Shown: piece after piece, positions 33,238 through 42,286 of the stretch
How positions within the stretch are numbered: position 1 is the stretch's first letter
Layout: each line of letters begins with the position of its first letter
Source: Lentzea albidocapillata
Lineage (GTDB): Bacteria; Actinomycetota; Actinomycetes; Mycobacteriales; Pseudonocardiaceae
Reading direction: 5' to 3'
Length of the DNA stretch: 64,000 nt
Assembly (NCBI RefSeq): GCF_000719115.1
Contig: NZ_JOEA01000024.1
Location: 1-64,000, forward strand
Program-made: the position numbers and the translations under genes
Notes under the pieces: generated by a model
The model's database searches: none
Seen by the model: the letters and a program-made list of their open reading frames with translations, nothing else
What the model was told of the DNA's origin: nothing

Positions 33238-34836
33238 GTGTTACTTCGCCTGGCTCTCGCCGTCTCCTTGGTATTAGCGGCCATAACCCCCGCCACCGCG
33301 GCCACGCCCTGGTGGGAACCGGTGGCGCGACCGGCGGTGGACTCGCAGATCAACGTGACCGGTGAGCCGTTCAAGGGCACGGACGGCCAGGGCAGGGTGC
33401 GCGGGTTCGTCGACGCGCACAACCACCTCATGACCAACGAGGGCTTCGGCGGCAAGCTGATCTGCGGCAAGCCGTTCTCGGAGCAGGGCATCGCGGACGC
33501 GCTGAAGGACTGCCCCGAGCACCACCCGGCGGGTCTGGGCGCGATCTTCGAGGCGATCGTGACGGGCGACCTCGACGGCCACGACCCGGTGGGCTGGCCG
33601 ACGTTCAAGGACTGGCCGTCGTTCACGACGGTCTCGCACCAGCAGAACTACTACGCCTGGCTGGAACGGGCGTGGCGCGGCGGCCAGCGCGTGCTGGTCC
33701 AGGACCTGACGAGCAACGCCACGCTGTGCGTCATCCATCCGTTCAAGGACAAGCCCTGCGACGAGATGCAGTCGGTCCGGCTGCAGGCTCAGCGCACGTA
33801 CGAGCTGCAGGCGTTCATCGACCGGCAGTTCGGTGGCGCGGGCAAGGGCTGGTTCCGCATCGTCACGTCGGCCGAGCAGGCCCGCGACGTGATCACCCAG
33901 GGCAAGCTCGCGGTGATCCTCGGCGTCGAGACCTCCGAGCTCTTCGGCTGCCGGACGTTCCTCGACATCCCGTTGTGCAACAGGGGTGACATCGACCGCG
34001 GCCTCGACGAGATGTACGCGCTCGGCGTGCGCAGCGCGTTCCTGTGCCACAAGTTCGACAATGCGCTGTGCGGCGTCCGGTTCGACTCGGGCACGCAGGG
34101 CGGCGTGATCAACGCGGGCCAGTTCCTGCGCACCGGCCAGTGGTGGAAGACCGAGCAGTGCAAGGGTCCGCAGCAGGACAACCCGATCGGCACCGTCGGC
34201 CCGAACGCGCTGATCCCGGCCTCGGCCGTCGCGCCGGCGTACGACCCGGCGAAGCGGTGCAACGTGCGCGGCCTGACGTCGCTGGGCGAGTACGCGGTGC
34301 AGGGCATGATGCGCCGGCACATGATGATCGAGATCGACCACATGAGCGTGAAGGCCGCCGGTCGCACGCTGGACCTCGCCGCGCAGGCGCGCTACCCCGG
34401 CATCATCTCCAGCCACAGCTGGATGGACGCCCAGTGGACCGAGAAGGTCTACCAGCTCGGCGGGTTCATCGCGGGCTACGAGAACAGCCCCGAGGGGTAC
34501 GTCGCCCAGGCGGCCGCCGCGGAACCGTTGCGGCGCAAGTACGACGTGGGCATCGGGTTCGGCTCCGACTACAACGGCGTCGGCTCGCACCCGGCACCGC
34601 AGACCGGCGTGACCTACCCGTTCCGCACCTACCCGGACGGCCCGCTGGTCGACCGTCAGCGCACCGGCGAGCGCGTCTGGGACATCAACGTCGACGGCGG
34701 CGCGCACATCGGACTCCTGCCGGACTGGGTCGAGAAGGTCCGTCAGCTCGGCGGTGACCAGCTGGTCCAGGACATGCTCGGTGGCGCCGAGTCGTACCTG
34801 CGGACGTGGTCGGGCACTCAGCGCTGGACGCCGTGA
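33238..34836 (+). CDS. Secreted membrane-dipeptidase-like (M19/amidohydrolase fold) protein
   Basis: 532 residues with a Sec signal (LLRLALAVSLVLAAITPATA). The mature part resembles metal-dependent hydrolases: GFVDAHNHLM (first metal His pair), LGVETSELFG, MMIEIDHMS (His) and the late GFGSDYNGVG (Asp). This His/Asp pattern is that of M19 renal-dipeptidase-like enzymes, but the protein is longer and has extra cysteines (GCRTFLDIPLC, KRCNVRG) suited to an exported enzyme. GTG start. Activity is inferred only. Confidence 0.75.
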   Translation: MLLRLALAVSLVLAAITPATAATPWWEPVARPAVDSQINVTGEPFKGTDGQGRVRGFVDAHNHLMTNEGFGGKLICGKPFSEQGIADALKDCPEHHPAGLGAIFEAIVTGDLDGHDPVGWPTFKDWPSFTTVSHQQNYYAWLERAWRGGQRVLVQDLTSNATLCVIHPFKDKPCDEMQSVRLQAQRTYELQAFIDRQFGGAGKGWFRIVTSAEQARDVITQGKLAVILGVETSELFGCRTFLDIPLCNRGDIDRGLDEMYALGVRSAFLCHKFDNALCGVRFDSGTQGGVINAGQFLRTGQWWKTEQCKGPQQDNPIGTVGPNALIPASAVAPAYDPAKRCNVRGLTSLGEYAVQGMMRRHMMIEIDHMSVKAAGRTLDLAAQARYPGIISSHSWMDAQWTEKVYQLGGFIAGYENSPEGYVAQAAAAEPLRRKYDVGIGFGSDYNGVGSHPAPQTGVTYPFRTYPDGPLVDRQRTGERVWDINVDGGAHIGLLPDWVEKVRQLGGDQLVQDMLGGAESYLRTWSGTQRWTP

Positions 34837-35729
34837 GTCCGGAAGGCGTGGTCGCGGAAGGCACGGACGGCGGGCGGCAGAGGGTGGTCCCTGAGCCACG
34901 CCAGCCCGAAGACCCGGGCCGACCGCGGCGTCAGCGGTAGCTCGCGAAGGCCTGGCGGCGGAGTGGACTCGGCGTGCGTGAGGATCGCGACGCCGAGCCC
35001 GGCCGCCACCAGGCCGCGCACGGTCTCGATCTCCTGGCTCTCGAACGCGATTCGAGGGGTGAGGCCCGCTTTCGCGAACATGTCGTCGGTGATCTGCCTC
35101 AGGCCGTAGCCGTGCTCCAGCAGGATGAGGTCCTCGTCGACGAGATCGGCGAGCCGGACTGCCTCGCGCGAGGCCAGCCGGTGGGAGACCGGGGCCACGA
35201 CGATCAGCTCCTGCTCGAAGATGACCACCGACTCGACCTCGGGTTCCTCCGGTGGCGGGGCGACCAGCGCGAGGTCGATCTCACCCTGGAGAAGCTTGTC
35301 GACCACGGTGTAGCGGGCGTTCTGGATCAGGCCGAACCGTACGTGCGGGTGCTCTGCGCGGAACCCGCGGACCAGTTCGGGCACCACGGACCGGCCGAGC
35401 ATGTGCAGGAAGCCCAGCACGACACGGCCCTTCTCCGGGTCGAGCTCCTCCTCGAGCTCGCGCAGGCCGGGTTCCAGTGCGGACAGCGAGCGTGTCGCGG
35501 CCTCGGCCAGCAACCGGCCCGCGCGGGTGAGGCGGACCCGGCGGCCGGTCTTCACCAGCAGCGGCGCGCCGAGCTGCTCGCCGAGCTCGGCGATCCAGCG
35601 GCTGACGGTGGGCTGGGGGAGCCCGACGCGTACCGCGACGCGAGTCACATGCTCGTCGGCGGCAAGCGCTTTCAGTACCGCCAGCTTTGGCGCCAAGTCC
35701 AATTCATCCACGAATCGATTTTGCCGCAT
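34818..35729 (-). CDS. LysR-family transcriptional regulator
   Basis: About 303 residues from ATG 35729 (GTG 35711 also possible). HTH: LAVLKALAADEHVTRVAVRV then GLPQPTVSRWIAELGEQLGA; a linker helix and periplasmic-binding-like effector domain follow (GRVVLGFLHMLGRSVVPELV, GEIDLALVAPPPEEPEVES). It is divergent from an MFS exporter 34 bases away, the usual pairing in which LysR controls the transporter. The 3' end overlaps the dipeptidase-like gene by 19 bases. Confidence 0.9.
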   Translation of the reverse strand: MRQNRFVDELDLAPKLAVLKALAADEHVTRVAVRVGLPQPTVSRWIAELGEQLGAPLLVKTGRRVRLTRAGRLLAEAATRSLSALEPGLRELEEELDPEKGRVVLGFLHMLGRSVVPELVRGFRAEHPHVRFGLIQNARYTVVDKLLQGEIDLALVAPPPEEPEVESVVIFEQELIVVAPVSHRLASREAVRLADLVDEDLILLEHGYGLRQITDDMFAKAGLTPRIAFESQEIETVRGLVAAGLGVAILTHAESTPPPGLRELPLTPRSARVFGLAWLRDHPLPPAVRAFRDHAFRTHGVQR

Positions 35730-35763
35730 TTCCGTATTGGACGTATGGCTTAGCGTCGGATGA

Positions 35764-37008
35764 GTGAACAGGTTGACCGCGTCCATCGCCGCTTCGGGGT
35801 TCGCTTGCTTCGCGCTGCTCTACACGCCCCAGGCGGTGATGCCGCAGATCGCCGCCGAGTACGGGCTGGGGCCCGGCAGCGCGTCGCTCGCGCTGTCCGC
35901 GGCGACCCTGGCGCTCGCGGTGGTGGTCGTGCCGATCGCGATGCTGTCCGAACGGACCGGGCGCCGGCCGGTGATCGTGGTCAGCGTGCTGGTGGCGGCG
36001 TTGCTCGGCCTCGTGCTGCCGTTCGCACCGAACTACGAGATGTTCCTGGTCCTGCGGGTGCTGCAGGGCGTCGCGGCGGCCGGGGTGCCCGCGGCGTCCA
36101 TGGCCTACCTCGCGGACGAGCTGGACAAGCGGAAGCTCGGCGCCGCGATGGGCGCGATGATCGCGGGGAACAGCCTGGGCGGCATGTCGGGACGGCTCGT
36201 CACCGGCATGACGTCGGACTGGCTGGGGTGGCGCGGTTCCGTGCTGCTGGCCGGCGTGTTCGGACTGGTCGCGGCCTTGGTCGTGGTGTTCTTCCTGCCC
36301 AAGGCACAGCACCGGCCGAAGCGGGCGCCCAGCGGCATGAAGGCTGCGCTGAAGGACCCCGTGCTGCTGTCCATGTACGTGGTCGCGGTGCTGCTCGTGG
36401 GGACGTTCATCTCGTTCTACAACGTCGCCGGCTTCCAGCTCACCGGCCCGGCGTGGCTGGAGACGCTGGTCTTCCTCTTCTACGGGTTCGGCAGCACCGC
36501 GGCGGCGTTCGCGGGCAGACTGGCCGACCGGTTCGGTCGCGGCCGCGTGCTGCTGCTGTGCATCGCCGTGCTGGCTCTTGGTGCCCTGGCGAGCCTGGTG
36601 TGGGTGCCGCTCGGCCTGGCGATCGTCACGGCCGGGTTCTTCGCCTCGCACACGACGGCGAGCGGCTGGGTCGCCGCGCGGGCTCCCTCGCACGCCCGCG
36701 GCCAGGCCTCAGGGCTCTACCTCGCGGGCTTCTACCTGGGCAGCAGCATCGGCGGGACGTCCGGCGCCACCGCGTACGAGGAGTGGGGCTGGAGCGGACT
36801 CGTGCTGGTACTCCTGGGCTGGCTGGCCCTGGCCGCCATGCTCGCTCAGAACTCCAGGGCGAGGGTGGCGCGCGAGTCGACCGGGGCGATGGTCGTCCTG
36901 CCGAGACGCGGCAGGTCCAGCAGCCCGTCGATCATGCCGACCGAGACCGAGCGGGTGTCCGCCGGCACCTCGACGACGATCGCGAACGGCAGCGGGCCGC
37001 CGTCGTAG
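35764..37008 (+). CDS. MFS transporter (YnfM/AraJ-like efflux), with antisense-derived tail
   Basis: 414 residues with 12 TM helices. Motif A is LSERTGRRPVIV (after TM2), repeated as LADRFGRGRVLL in the second half. TM12 ends near residue 360 (LVLVLLGWLALAAML). The last 50 residues (from about RESTGAMVVLPRRGRSSS) are read from the antisense strand of the opposing lipoprotein gene, a 163-base overlap, and look like an unselected tail. GTG start. Divergent from the LysR gene. Substrate unknown. Confidence 0.87.
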   Translation: MNRLTASIAASGFACFALLYTPQAVMPQIAAEYGLGPGSASLALSAATLALAVVVVPIAMLSERTGRRPVIVVSVLVAALLGLVLPFAPNYEMFLVLRVLQGVAAAGVPAASMAYLADELDKRKLGAAMGAMIAGNSLGGMSGRLVTGMTSDWLGWRGSVLLAGVFGLVAALVVVFFLPKAQHRPKRAPSGMKAALKDPVLLSMYVVAVLLVGTFISFYNVAGFQLTGPAWLETLVFLFYGFGSTAAAFAGRLADRFGRGRVLLLCIAVLALGALASLVWVPLGLAIVTAGFFASHTTASGWVAARAPSHARGQASGLYLAGFYLGSSIGGTSGATAYEEWGWSGLVLVLLGWLALAAMLAQNSRARVARESTGAMVVLPRRGRSSSPSIMPTETERVSAGTSTTIANGSGPPS

Positions 37009-38285
37009 CGCGCGCCGACCTGCCGTGCGGCCGAGCCGTCGGACAGCGTGACGGTGATCAGGTCCTTGGTCCACAGGCCGCCCGCGGTGTCGGGCAGGTC
37101 GCCGGTCGCCTCGACCCGCACCTCCAGCAACGCCTTGTCCGGCGCGGAGATCGTGGCCACGTCGTACTGGCTCTCGCCGAGCTTGACCGGGCGCTGGCGG
37201 CCGAGCCTCACGCCGGTGATCTTCATGCCGAGTTCGCGGTCGTTGAACCGGATCTTCTGCGTCTGCTCCTTGAACTGGGCGGGGGCGGAGGCACGCTGCA
37301 GCACCTGTGGTGCGTTGTCGGAACGCTTGCCGGACGGGACTTCGGCGCGCTGTTCCAGCGATTTGGCGCCGAGCGTGCCGAGCATGAGGTGCTCGGCGCC
37401 CTCCTGCGGGTCCGGCACGGTGTAGACGACGAAGACCGAGCCGTTGGCCGGCAACCGGTCGGCAGGGAGGACCTGGCGCTTGCCGGGGACCTCCAGCGCG
37501 AGCTCGGACGGCTGCGGGGCGAACCCCTGCCAGTTGGTGCGGTGGAAACCGCTGTCCGTCTCGTTGAGCTTCTCGACCTTCATCCTCACCACGCGCAGCC
37601 GTGACCCGGTCTCGGCGCGGAGCGTGCCTTCCGAGGTGTACCAGATGTCCGGGTTGGCCCAGCCCGTCACGGCGGTGCCGAGCAGGTCGTCGCGCAGCTT
37701 GATGTCGGCGTCGCCCAGCCCGAGCTCGTGGTTCGAGCGCTTGCCGTCGTCGGGCAGCACGGCCAGGAAGTCCCGTCCCGCCGTCAGGTCCTGCTGCTTC
37801 GACGGGTCGAACTCCTTGCCGTCGGTGCGCACGAGCGTCCCGCTCGGCGTGCTGCGGTTGCCCTTTTCGGGCACCTGTGGCGACTGCACTTCGTAACGGA
37901 CCTCGTCATCCGTCTTGGTGACTTCCTTGAGCGGCACGGGCACCCAGTCGGTGCCGGCGCCGGTGCCGGGGACCTGGACCGGTCCGCACCACAGCCGCTT
38001 GTCCACCTCGGACTCCAGGCCCGTCTTCGCGAACCAGCAGCTGACCGCGGCGGCGCCGGCCCGTGCCACGTAGCCGTAGTCCAGCGTGTAGGCGAGCTGC
38101 GCCTCGGCGTTGGCCTGCAGTTCAGAGGCATCGGCGAGCTTCTTGCCGTCCATCGTGAGCTGGACCGCCGCCGGTTGCGCGGCGGGGGCTGTGGCACATC
38201 CAGTCACTGCGAGGAGGACCGTCAGACCCAGCACCGCACAACGCACAGTCCTCGCGCCCCTAACCAGTTGAAGCCAAAACGTCAC
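36846..38285 (-). CDS. Large lipoprotein of unknown function
   Basis: Up to 479 residues. The signal VRCAVLGLTVLLAVTGC ends in lipobox VTGC; GTG 38246 behind GAGGA may be the true start rather than GTG 38285. The mature protein has no family I recognise: roughly residues 45-230 are mixed alpha/beta with a CWFAKTG and LWCGPVQVPG cysteine pair, and residues 330-470 look like beta-sandwich strands. The 3' 163 bases are overlapped by the MFS gene. Surface location is supported, function not. Confidence 0.7.
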   Translation of the reverse strand: MTFWLQLVRGARTVRCAVLGLTVLLAVTGCATAPAAQPAAVQLTMDGKKLADASELQANAEAQLAYTLDYGYVARAGAAAVSCWFAKTGLESEVDKRLWCGPVQVPGTGAGTDWVPVPLKEVTKTDDEVRYEVQSPQVPEKGNRSTPSGTLVRTDGKEFDPSKQQDLTAGRDFLAVLPDDGKRSNHELGLGDADIKLRDDLLGTAVTGWANPDIWYTSEGTLRAETGSRLRVVRMKVEKLNETDSGFHRTNWQGFAPQPSELALEVPGKRQVLPADRLPANGSVFVVYTVPDPQEGAEHLMLGTLGAKSLEQRAEVPSGKRSDNAPQVLQRASAPAQFKEQTQKIRFNDRELGMKITGVRLGRQRPVKLGESQYDVATISAPDKALLEVRVEATGDLPDTAGGLWTKDLITVTLSDGSAARQVGARYDGGPLPFAIVVEVPADTRSVSVGMIDGLLDLPRLGRTTIAPVDSRATLALEF

Positions 38286-38294
38286 TACTGGTTA
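38261..38294. promoter_or_regulatory. Inverted repeat flanking the lipoprotein start
   Basis: TAACCAGT (38261-38268) and ACTGGTTA (38287-38294) form a perfect 8-bp inverted repeat with 18 bases between. GTG 38285 falls in the loop. It may be an operator, or support the later start at 38246 with the repeat in the promoter. Confidence 0.45.
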
Positions 38295-38337
38295 AAGGCG
38301 GTGCTCACTCTTCGGGGTTGCCCCGGTCGAGTGTGTC

Positions 38338-39489
38338 TCAAATCACACTGCGGTAGACCTCGACGGTTTGCTCCGCCATCGCGGACCACGAGAACTCCTG
38401 CTCAGCCCGCGTGCGCCCGGCGGCCCCGAAACGCTTCGCGCGGTCGGGGTCTGCGATCAGTTCGTTGATCGATTCCGCGAGCTGGTGTCGATATGTCGAC
38501 AAATCATGCTCGTCGTAGTGGACGAGAAGGCCCGTCTCGCCGTGCACGACGACCTCGGGGATGCCGCCGACGTCACTCGCGACGACCGCGGTGGCGCACG
38601 CCATCGCCTCCAGGTTCACGATGCCCAGCGGTTCGTAGACCGACGGGCACACGAACACCGCCGCGTGGCTCAGGATCTGCCGCACCTCGGCGGGCTGCAG
38701 CATCTTCTGGATCCAGAACACGCCCGGCCGCGCCTGCGCGAGTTCGCTGACCGCCTGCTTGATCTCCTCGGCGATCTCCGGCGTGTCCGGTGCTCCCGCG
38801 CACAGCACGATCTGCGCTTCCGGGTCGATCTGGTGCGCGGCGGCCACGAGGTGGCTCAAACCTTTTTGCCGGGTGATCCTTCCCACGAACGCCACGATCG
38901 GCTTCGCGGGATCGATTCCACGGGACGTCAGGGCGTCCGATTCGGTGACGGGGTGGTACGCGTTGCTGTCGATTCCGTTGCGGACGACGTGCACCCTCGC
39001 CGGATCGAGAGCGGGGTAGGCGTCGAGCACGTCGGCCCGCATGCCCTCGCTCACGGCGATGACCGCGTCCGCGTGTTCGTAGGCCGTCCGCTCGGCCCAC
39101 GACGAGATCCGGTATCCGCCGCCGAGCTGCTCCGCCTTCCACGGCCGGCGCGGCTCCAGCGAGTGCGCCGTCACCACGTGCGGGATGCCGTGCAGGAGTT
39201 TGCCCAGGTGGCCGCCCATGTTGGCGTACCAGGTGTGCGAGTGGACCAGCGTGGCCGTGGAGATCGCCGAGGCCATCTCCAGGTCGACCGCGAGGGTCGT
39301 GAGAGCCGCGTTCGCCTGCTCCAGGCTGTGCGGGGCGTTGTGGGCCGTGGCGTCCGATCTGGGTGCACCGAAACAGTGCACGTCGACCTCCACGAGTTCG
39401 CGGAGATGGGGCACGAGGAATCCCACGTGCACGCCAGCCCCGCCGTACACCTCTGGCGGATACTCCCGGGTCAAGAGCGCTACTCGCAC
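38338..39489 (-). CDS. glgM: GT4 glycogen synthase / alpha-maltose-1-phosphate synthase (GlgM type)
   Basis: 383 residues from GTG 39489. GT-B fold: REYPPEVYGGAGVHV (N-terminal glycine loop), HSHTWYANMGGHLGKLLHGI, VVTAHSLEPRRPWK, FVGRITRQKGLSHL and the nucleotide-site PSVYEPLGIVNLEAMACATA with EX7E glutamates. The mycobacterial orthologue (Rv1212c) is reported to make maltose-1-phosphate from ADP-glucose and glucose-1-phosphate, feeding GlgE alpha-glucan synthesis. It is divergent from glgC, which supplies ADP-glucose. Annotated as GlgA in many genomes. Confidence 0.88.
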   Translation of the reverse strand: MRVALLTREYPPEVYGGAGVHVGFLVPHLRELVEVDVHCFGAPRSDATAHNAPHSLEQANAALTTLAVDLEMASAISTATLVHSHTWYANMGGHLGKLLHGIPHVVTAHSLEPRRPWKAEQLGGGYRISSWAERTAYEHADAVIAVSEGMRADVLDAYPALDPARVHVVRNGIDSNAYHPVTESDALTSRGIDPAKPIVAFVGRITRQKGLSHLVAAAHQIDPEAQIVLCAGAPDTPEIAEEIKQAVSELAQARPGVFWIQKMLQPAEVRQILSHAAVFVCPSVYEPLGIVNLEAMACATAVVASDVGGIPEVVVHGETGLLVHYDEHDLSTYRHQLAESINELIADPDRAKRFGAAGRTRAEQEFSWSAMAEQTVEVYRSVI

Positions 39490-39577
39490 GCACCCACCGT
39501 AGATCACGGCGGTACTTGTTGGGACGAACCGCTTTGCGTCTGGTTCGAGAACGATCGCACGGATAGGGTCACATACC

Positions 39578-40792
39578 GTGAAGGGGCAGCCGCACGTTCT
39601 CGGAATTGTGCTTGCCGGTGGTGAAGGCAAGCGCCTGTGGCCACTGACGGCCGACCGCGCGAAACCGGCTGTGCCCTTCGGGGGCAACTACCGGCTGGTC
39701 GACTTCGTGCTGTCGAACCTGGTCAACGCCGGGCTCGCGAAGCTCTGCGTGCTGACGCAGTACAAGTCGCACTCACTGGACCGCCACATCTCGACCACGT
39801 GGCGCCTGTCCAATGTGCTCGGTCAGTACGTGACACCGGTCCCGGCCCAGCAACGCCTGGGCCCCCGCTGGTACACGGGCTCGGCCGACGCGATCTTCCA
39901 GTCGCTGAACCTCGTCCACGACGAGAAGCCCGACCACGTGGTCATCTTCGGAGCCGACCACGTGTACCGGATGGACCCCGGCCAGATGATCTCGCAGCAC
40001 GTGGAGTCGGGCGCGGCCGTGACCGTCGCCGGCATCCGCGTGCCCCGCAACGAGGCCAAGGCGTTCGGGTGCATCGACAGCGACGCTTCGGGGAAGATCA
40101 CCCGGTTCCTGGAGAAGCCGTCCGAGCCGCCGCACGTGCCGGACGATCCGGACGTGACTTTCGCTTCGATGGGCAACTACATGTTCACGACCGAGGCGTT
40201 GCTGGACGCCTTGCGCGGGGACGCGTTGAACCCCGACTCGGACCACGACATGGGTGGCGACATCATCCCCATGCTGGTGGACCGGGGGAAGGCGCACGTC
40301 TACGACTTCCAGGACAACGACGTGCCCGGAGCCACCGACCGGGACCGCGGGTACTGGCGGGACGTCGGGACGATCGACGCCTACTACGACGCGCACATGG
40401 ACCTGGTTTCGGTCCATCCGATCTTCAACCTGTACAACCAGTTGTGGCCTATTCGGACCGCCACTCCGCCGATGCCCCCTGCGAAGTTCATCGCCGGCGG
40501 GTCTGCCGAGGATTCGATGGTGGGGCCTGGGTCGATCATCTCCGGGAAGATCCACGGGTCGGTGATCTCGTCCGATGTGACTGTCGAGGTCGGGTCTGTG
40601 GTTCAGGGGTCTGTTTTGTTGCCCGGGGTTCGGATCGGTAAGGGTGCTGTGGTGCGGCGGGCTATTTTGGACAAGAACGTTGTGGTGCCTGATGGGGCTT
40701 TGATCGGGGTTGACGCTCCTATGGATCGGGAGCGGTACACGGTTTCGGCTTCTGGGGTCACTGTGCTCGGGAAGGGTGTTCGGGCTTACTAG
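39578..40792 (+). CDS. glgC: Glucose-1-phosphate adenylyltransferase GlgC
   Basis: 404 residues. It makes ADP-glucose from ATP and glucose-1-phosphate. Motifs: [14 protein letters not shown] (nucleotide loop), [46 protein letters not shown] and [15 protein letters not shown]. The C-terminal beta-helix begins near residue 300. GTG start. It is divergent from glgM with 88 bases between starts, so a shared control region is likely. Confidence 0.94.
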   Translation: MKGQPHVLGIVLAGGEGKRLWPLTADRAKPAVPFGGNYRLVDFVLSNLVNAGLAKLCVLTQYKSHSLDRHISTTWRLSNVLGQYVTPVPAQQRLGPRWYTGSADAIFQSLNLVHDEKPDHVVIFGADHVYRMDPGQMISQHVESGAAVTVAGIRVPRNEAKAFGCIDSDASGKITRFLEKPSEPPHVPDDPDVTFASMGNYMFTTEALLDALRGDALNPDSDHDMGGDIIPMLVDRGKAHVYDFQDNDVPGATDRDRGYWRDVGTIDAYYDAHMDLVSVHPIFNLYNQLWPIRTATPPMPPAKFIAGGSAEDSMVGPGSIISGKIHGSVISSDVTVEVGSVVQGSVLLPGVRIGKGAVVRRAILDKNVVVPDGALIGVDAPMDRERYTVSASGVTVLGKGVRAY

Positions 40793-40794
40793 TC

Positions 40795-40821
40795 GCCGCA
40801 CGCGGGGCCCTCGCGTGCGGC
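40795..40821. terminator. Bidirectional hairpin between glgC and O-methyltransferase
   Basis: GCCGCACGCG (40795-40804) pairs perfectly with CGCGTGCGGC (40812-40821) around a 7-base loop. It lies 2 bases after the glgC stop between convergent genes. No T-tract. Confidence 0.65.
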
Positions 40822-40852
40822 AGGAGAGTACGAAAGCTCCCCGCGTGCGCTT

Positions 40853-41485
40853 CTAAGGGCGGCGGGCTGCTACCAGCAGGCCGTCGCCCAGCGGGAGGAT
40901 GACCGGCACGAGCCGCTCGTCCTCCTTCACCAGGCGTGCGATGTCTCGCATTGCTTGGGTCGACTCGTCCCGCTTCGTGTGGTCCACGACTGCGCCGTGC
41001 CAGAGGACGTTGTCGAACGCGATCACGCCGCCTGGGCGCAGCATGCGCACGCCGTGTTGCAGGTACTGCGGGTACTCGGGCTTGTAGGCGTCCACGAAGA
41101 CGAGGTCGTACGCCGCGTCGGTCAGGCGGGGGAGGACGTCCAGGGCCTTGCCCATGATCAGGCGGGTTCTGGACGGGGAGATGCCTGCTGACGCGTAGGC
41201 CTCGCGGGCTGCTCGTTGGTGTTCTGAGGCCACGTCTATCGAGGTCAGGATGCCGGATTGGGGCATGCCCGCCAGGAGGTAGAGGCCGCTGGTGCCCGCT
41301 CCGGTGCCGATTTCTACTACCGCGCGGGCCTGGAGTGCGGTCGCGAGGAACCGCAGGGCGGCGCCTCCGCCCGCGCCGATGGGCACGCAGCCCAGTTCCT
41401 GGCCGCGTGCTCGTGCTGCCAGGTGCACGTCGTCCTCGGGGAGGTACTGCTCGACGTACTCCCGCAGGGCCGATTCCGTGGTCAC
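40853..41485 (-). CDS. Class I SAM-dependent O-methyltransferase
   Basis: 210 residues of the catechol/caffeoyl-CoA OMT family. SAM motif I is VVEIGTGAGTSGLYLL, with motif SIDVASEHQRAAR, LVFVDAYKPEYPQYLQ (metal/SAM Asp) and PGGVIAFDNVLWHG (metal Asp-Asn). It lies directly upstream of and divergent from sigE, as Rv1220c does in mycobacteria. Substrate unknown. Confidence 0.88.
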   Translation of the reverse strand: MTTESALREYVEQYLPEDDVHLAARARGQELGCVPIGAGGGAALRFLATALQARAVVEIGTGAGTSGLYLLAGMPQSGILTSIDVASEHQRAAREAYASAGISPSRTRLIMGKALDVLPRLTDAAYDLVFVDAYKPEYPQYLQHGVRMLRPGGVIAFDNVLWHGAVVDHTKRDESTQAMRDIARLVKEDERLVPVILPLGDGLLVAARRP

Positions 41486-41626
41486 GATCTAGCAGGTTAG
41501 TGCCATGTGTGCCCAAAACGGGTGAACGTGGCCCGAACCGAAATTCTCAGGGTGCTCTCAGCCCACTCTCACGATCGTTTAAAGGGAGCAGGAGAAGGTA
41601 CAGAGGCAAGAAGCCAGGCTCTAGTC

Positions 41627-41654
41627 GGGAACAAGCCGGACCCGTCGCCCGTTG
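41627..41654 (+). promoter_or_regulatory. Candidate ECF-type promoter of sigE
   Basis: GGGAAC (41627-41632), 17 bases, then CGTTG (41650-41654) resembles the SigH/SigR-type consensus GGGAAY-N16/17-SGTTG. The sigE start follows about 30 bases later. Mycobacterial sigE is reported to have a SigH-dependent promoter, so this fits, but the match is by eye. Confidence 0.45.
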
Positions 41655-41683
41655 AGCCGCATAAGGGTCGCCGGGCGGCCCAC

Positions 41684-42286
41684 ATGGAGGTGCCGAAACA
41701 CCTGATGCGCACGCAGTCGAGTTCGCCGGAGGCCGTCGCGCCCATCGAGACGGCCGACTGGACGCCGCCCTCGTGGGACGCAATCGTCCGTGAGCACGCG
41801 GACAGGGTCTACCGGCTCGCGTACCGCCTGACCGGCAACCAGCACGACGCCGAGGATCTGACGCAGGAGACGTTCATCCGCGTCTTCCGCTCCCTCGCGT
41901 CGTACAAGCCGGGCACCTTCGAGGGGTGGCTGCACCGCATCACCACCAACCTCTTCCTCGACATGGCTCGCCGACGTAGTCGCGTGCGCATGGAGGCGCT
42001 GCCCGAGGACAACGACCGCCTCGAGGGTGACGACCTGTCCCCTGAGGAAATCTACGACGAGAACCACCTCGACCCCGACCTGCAGGCCGCGCTGGACGAG
42101 CTTCCGCCGGAGTTCCGTGCCGCGGTCGTGCTCTGTGACGTGGAGGGCCTCTCCTACGAGGAGATCGGCGCCACACTCGGGGTGAAGATGGGTACGGTGA
42201 GGAGCAGGATCCACCGGGGCCGTCAGGCTCTGCGGGTCGCGCTCGAACGCCGTCGTCAAGAATCGTTGCTGGAGGACTCTGCATGA
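41684..42286 (+). CDS. sigE: ECF sigma factor SigE
   Basis: About 200 residues. Region 2 runs from [20 protein letters not shown] through [18 protein letters not shown] and [20 protein letters not shown]; region 4 is [20 protein letters not shown] then [20 protein letters not shown]. These segments are nearly identical to mycobacterial SigE, the envelope-stress sigma factor. The start is uncertain: ATG 41684 or ATG 41705, and longer forms are open upstream. Overlaps rseA (ATGA). Confidence 0.92.
   Translation: MEVPKHLMRTQSSSPEAVAPIETADWTPPSWDAIVREHADRVYRLAYRLTGNQHDAEDLTQETFIRVFRSLASYKPGTFEGWLHRITTNLFLDMARRRSRVRMEALPEDNDRLEGDDLSPEEIYDENHLDPDLQAALDELPPEFRAAVVLCDVEGLSYEEIGATLGVKMGTVRSRIHRGRQALRVALERRRQESLLEDSA

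Noticed and set aside
36846..38285. Assigning the lipoprotein to LpqB or LppX-type families
   Set aside because: I see no shared motif; only export can be supported.
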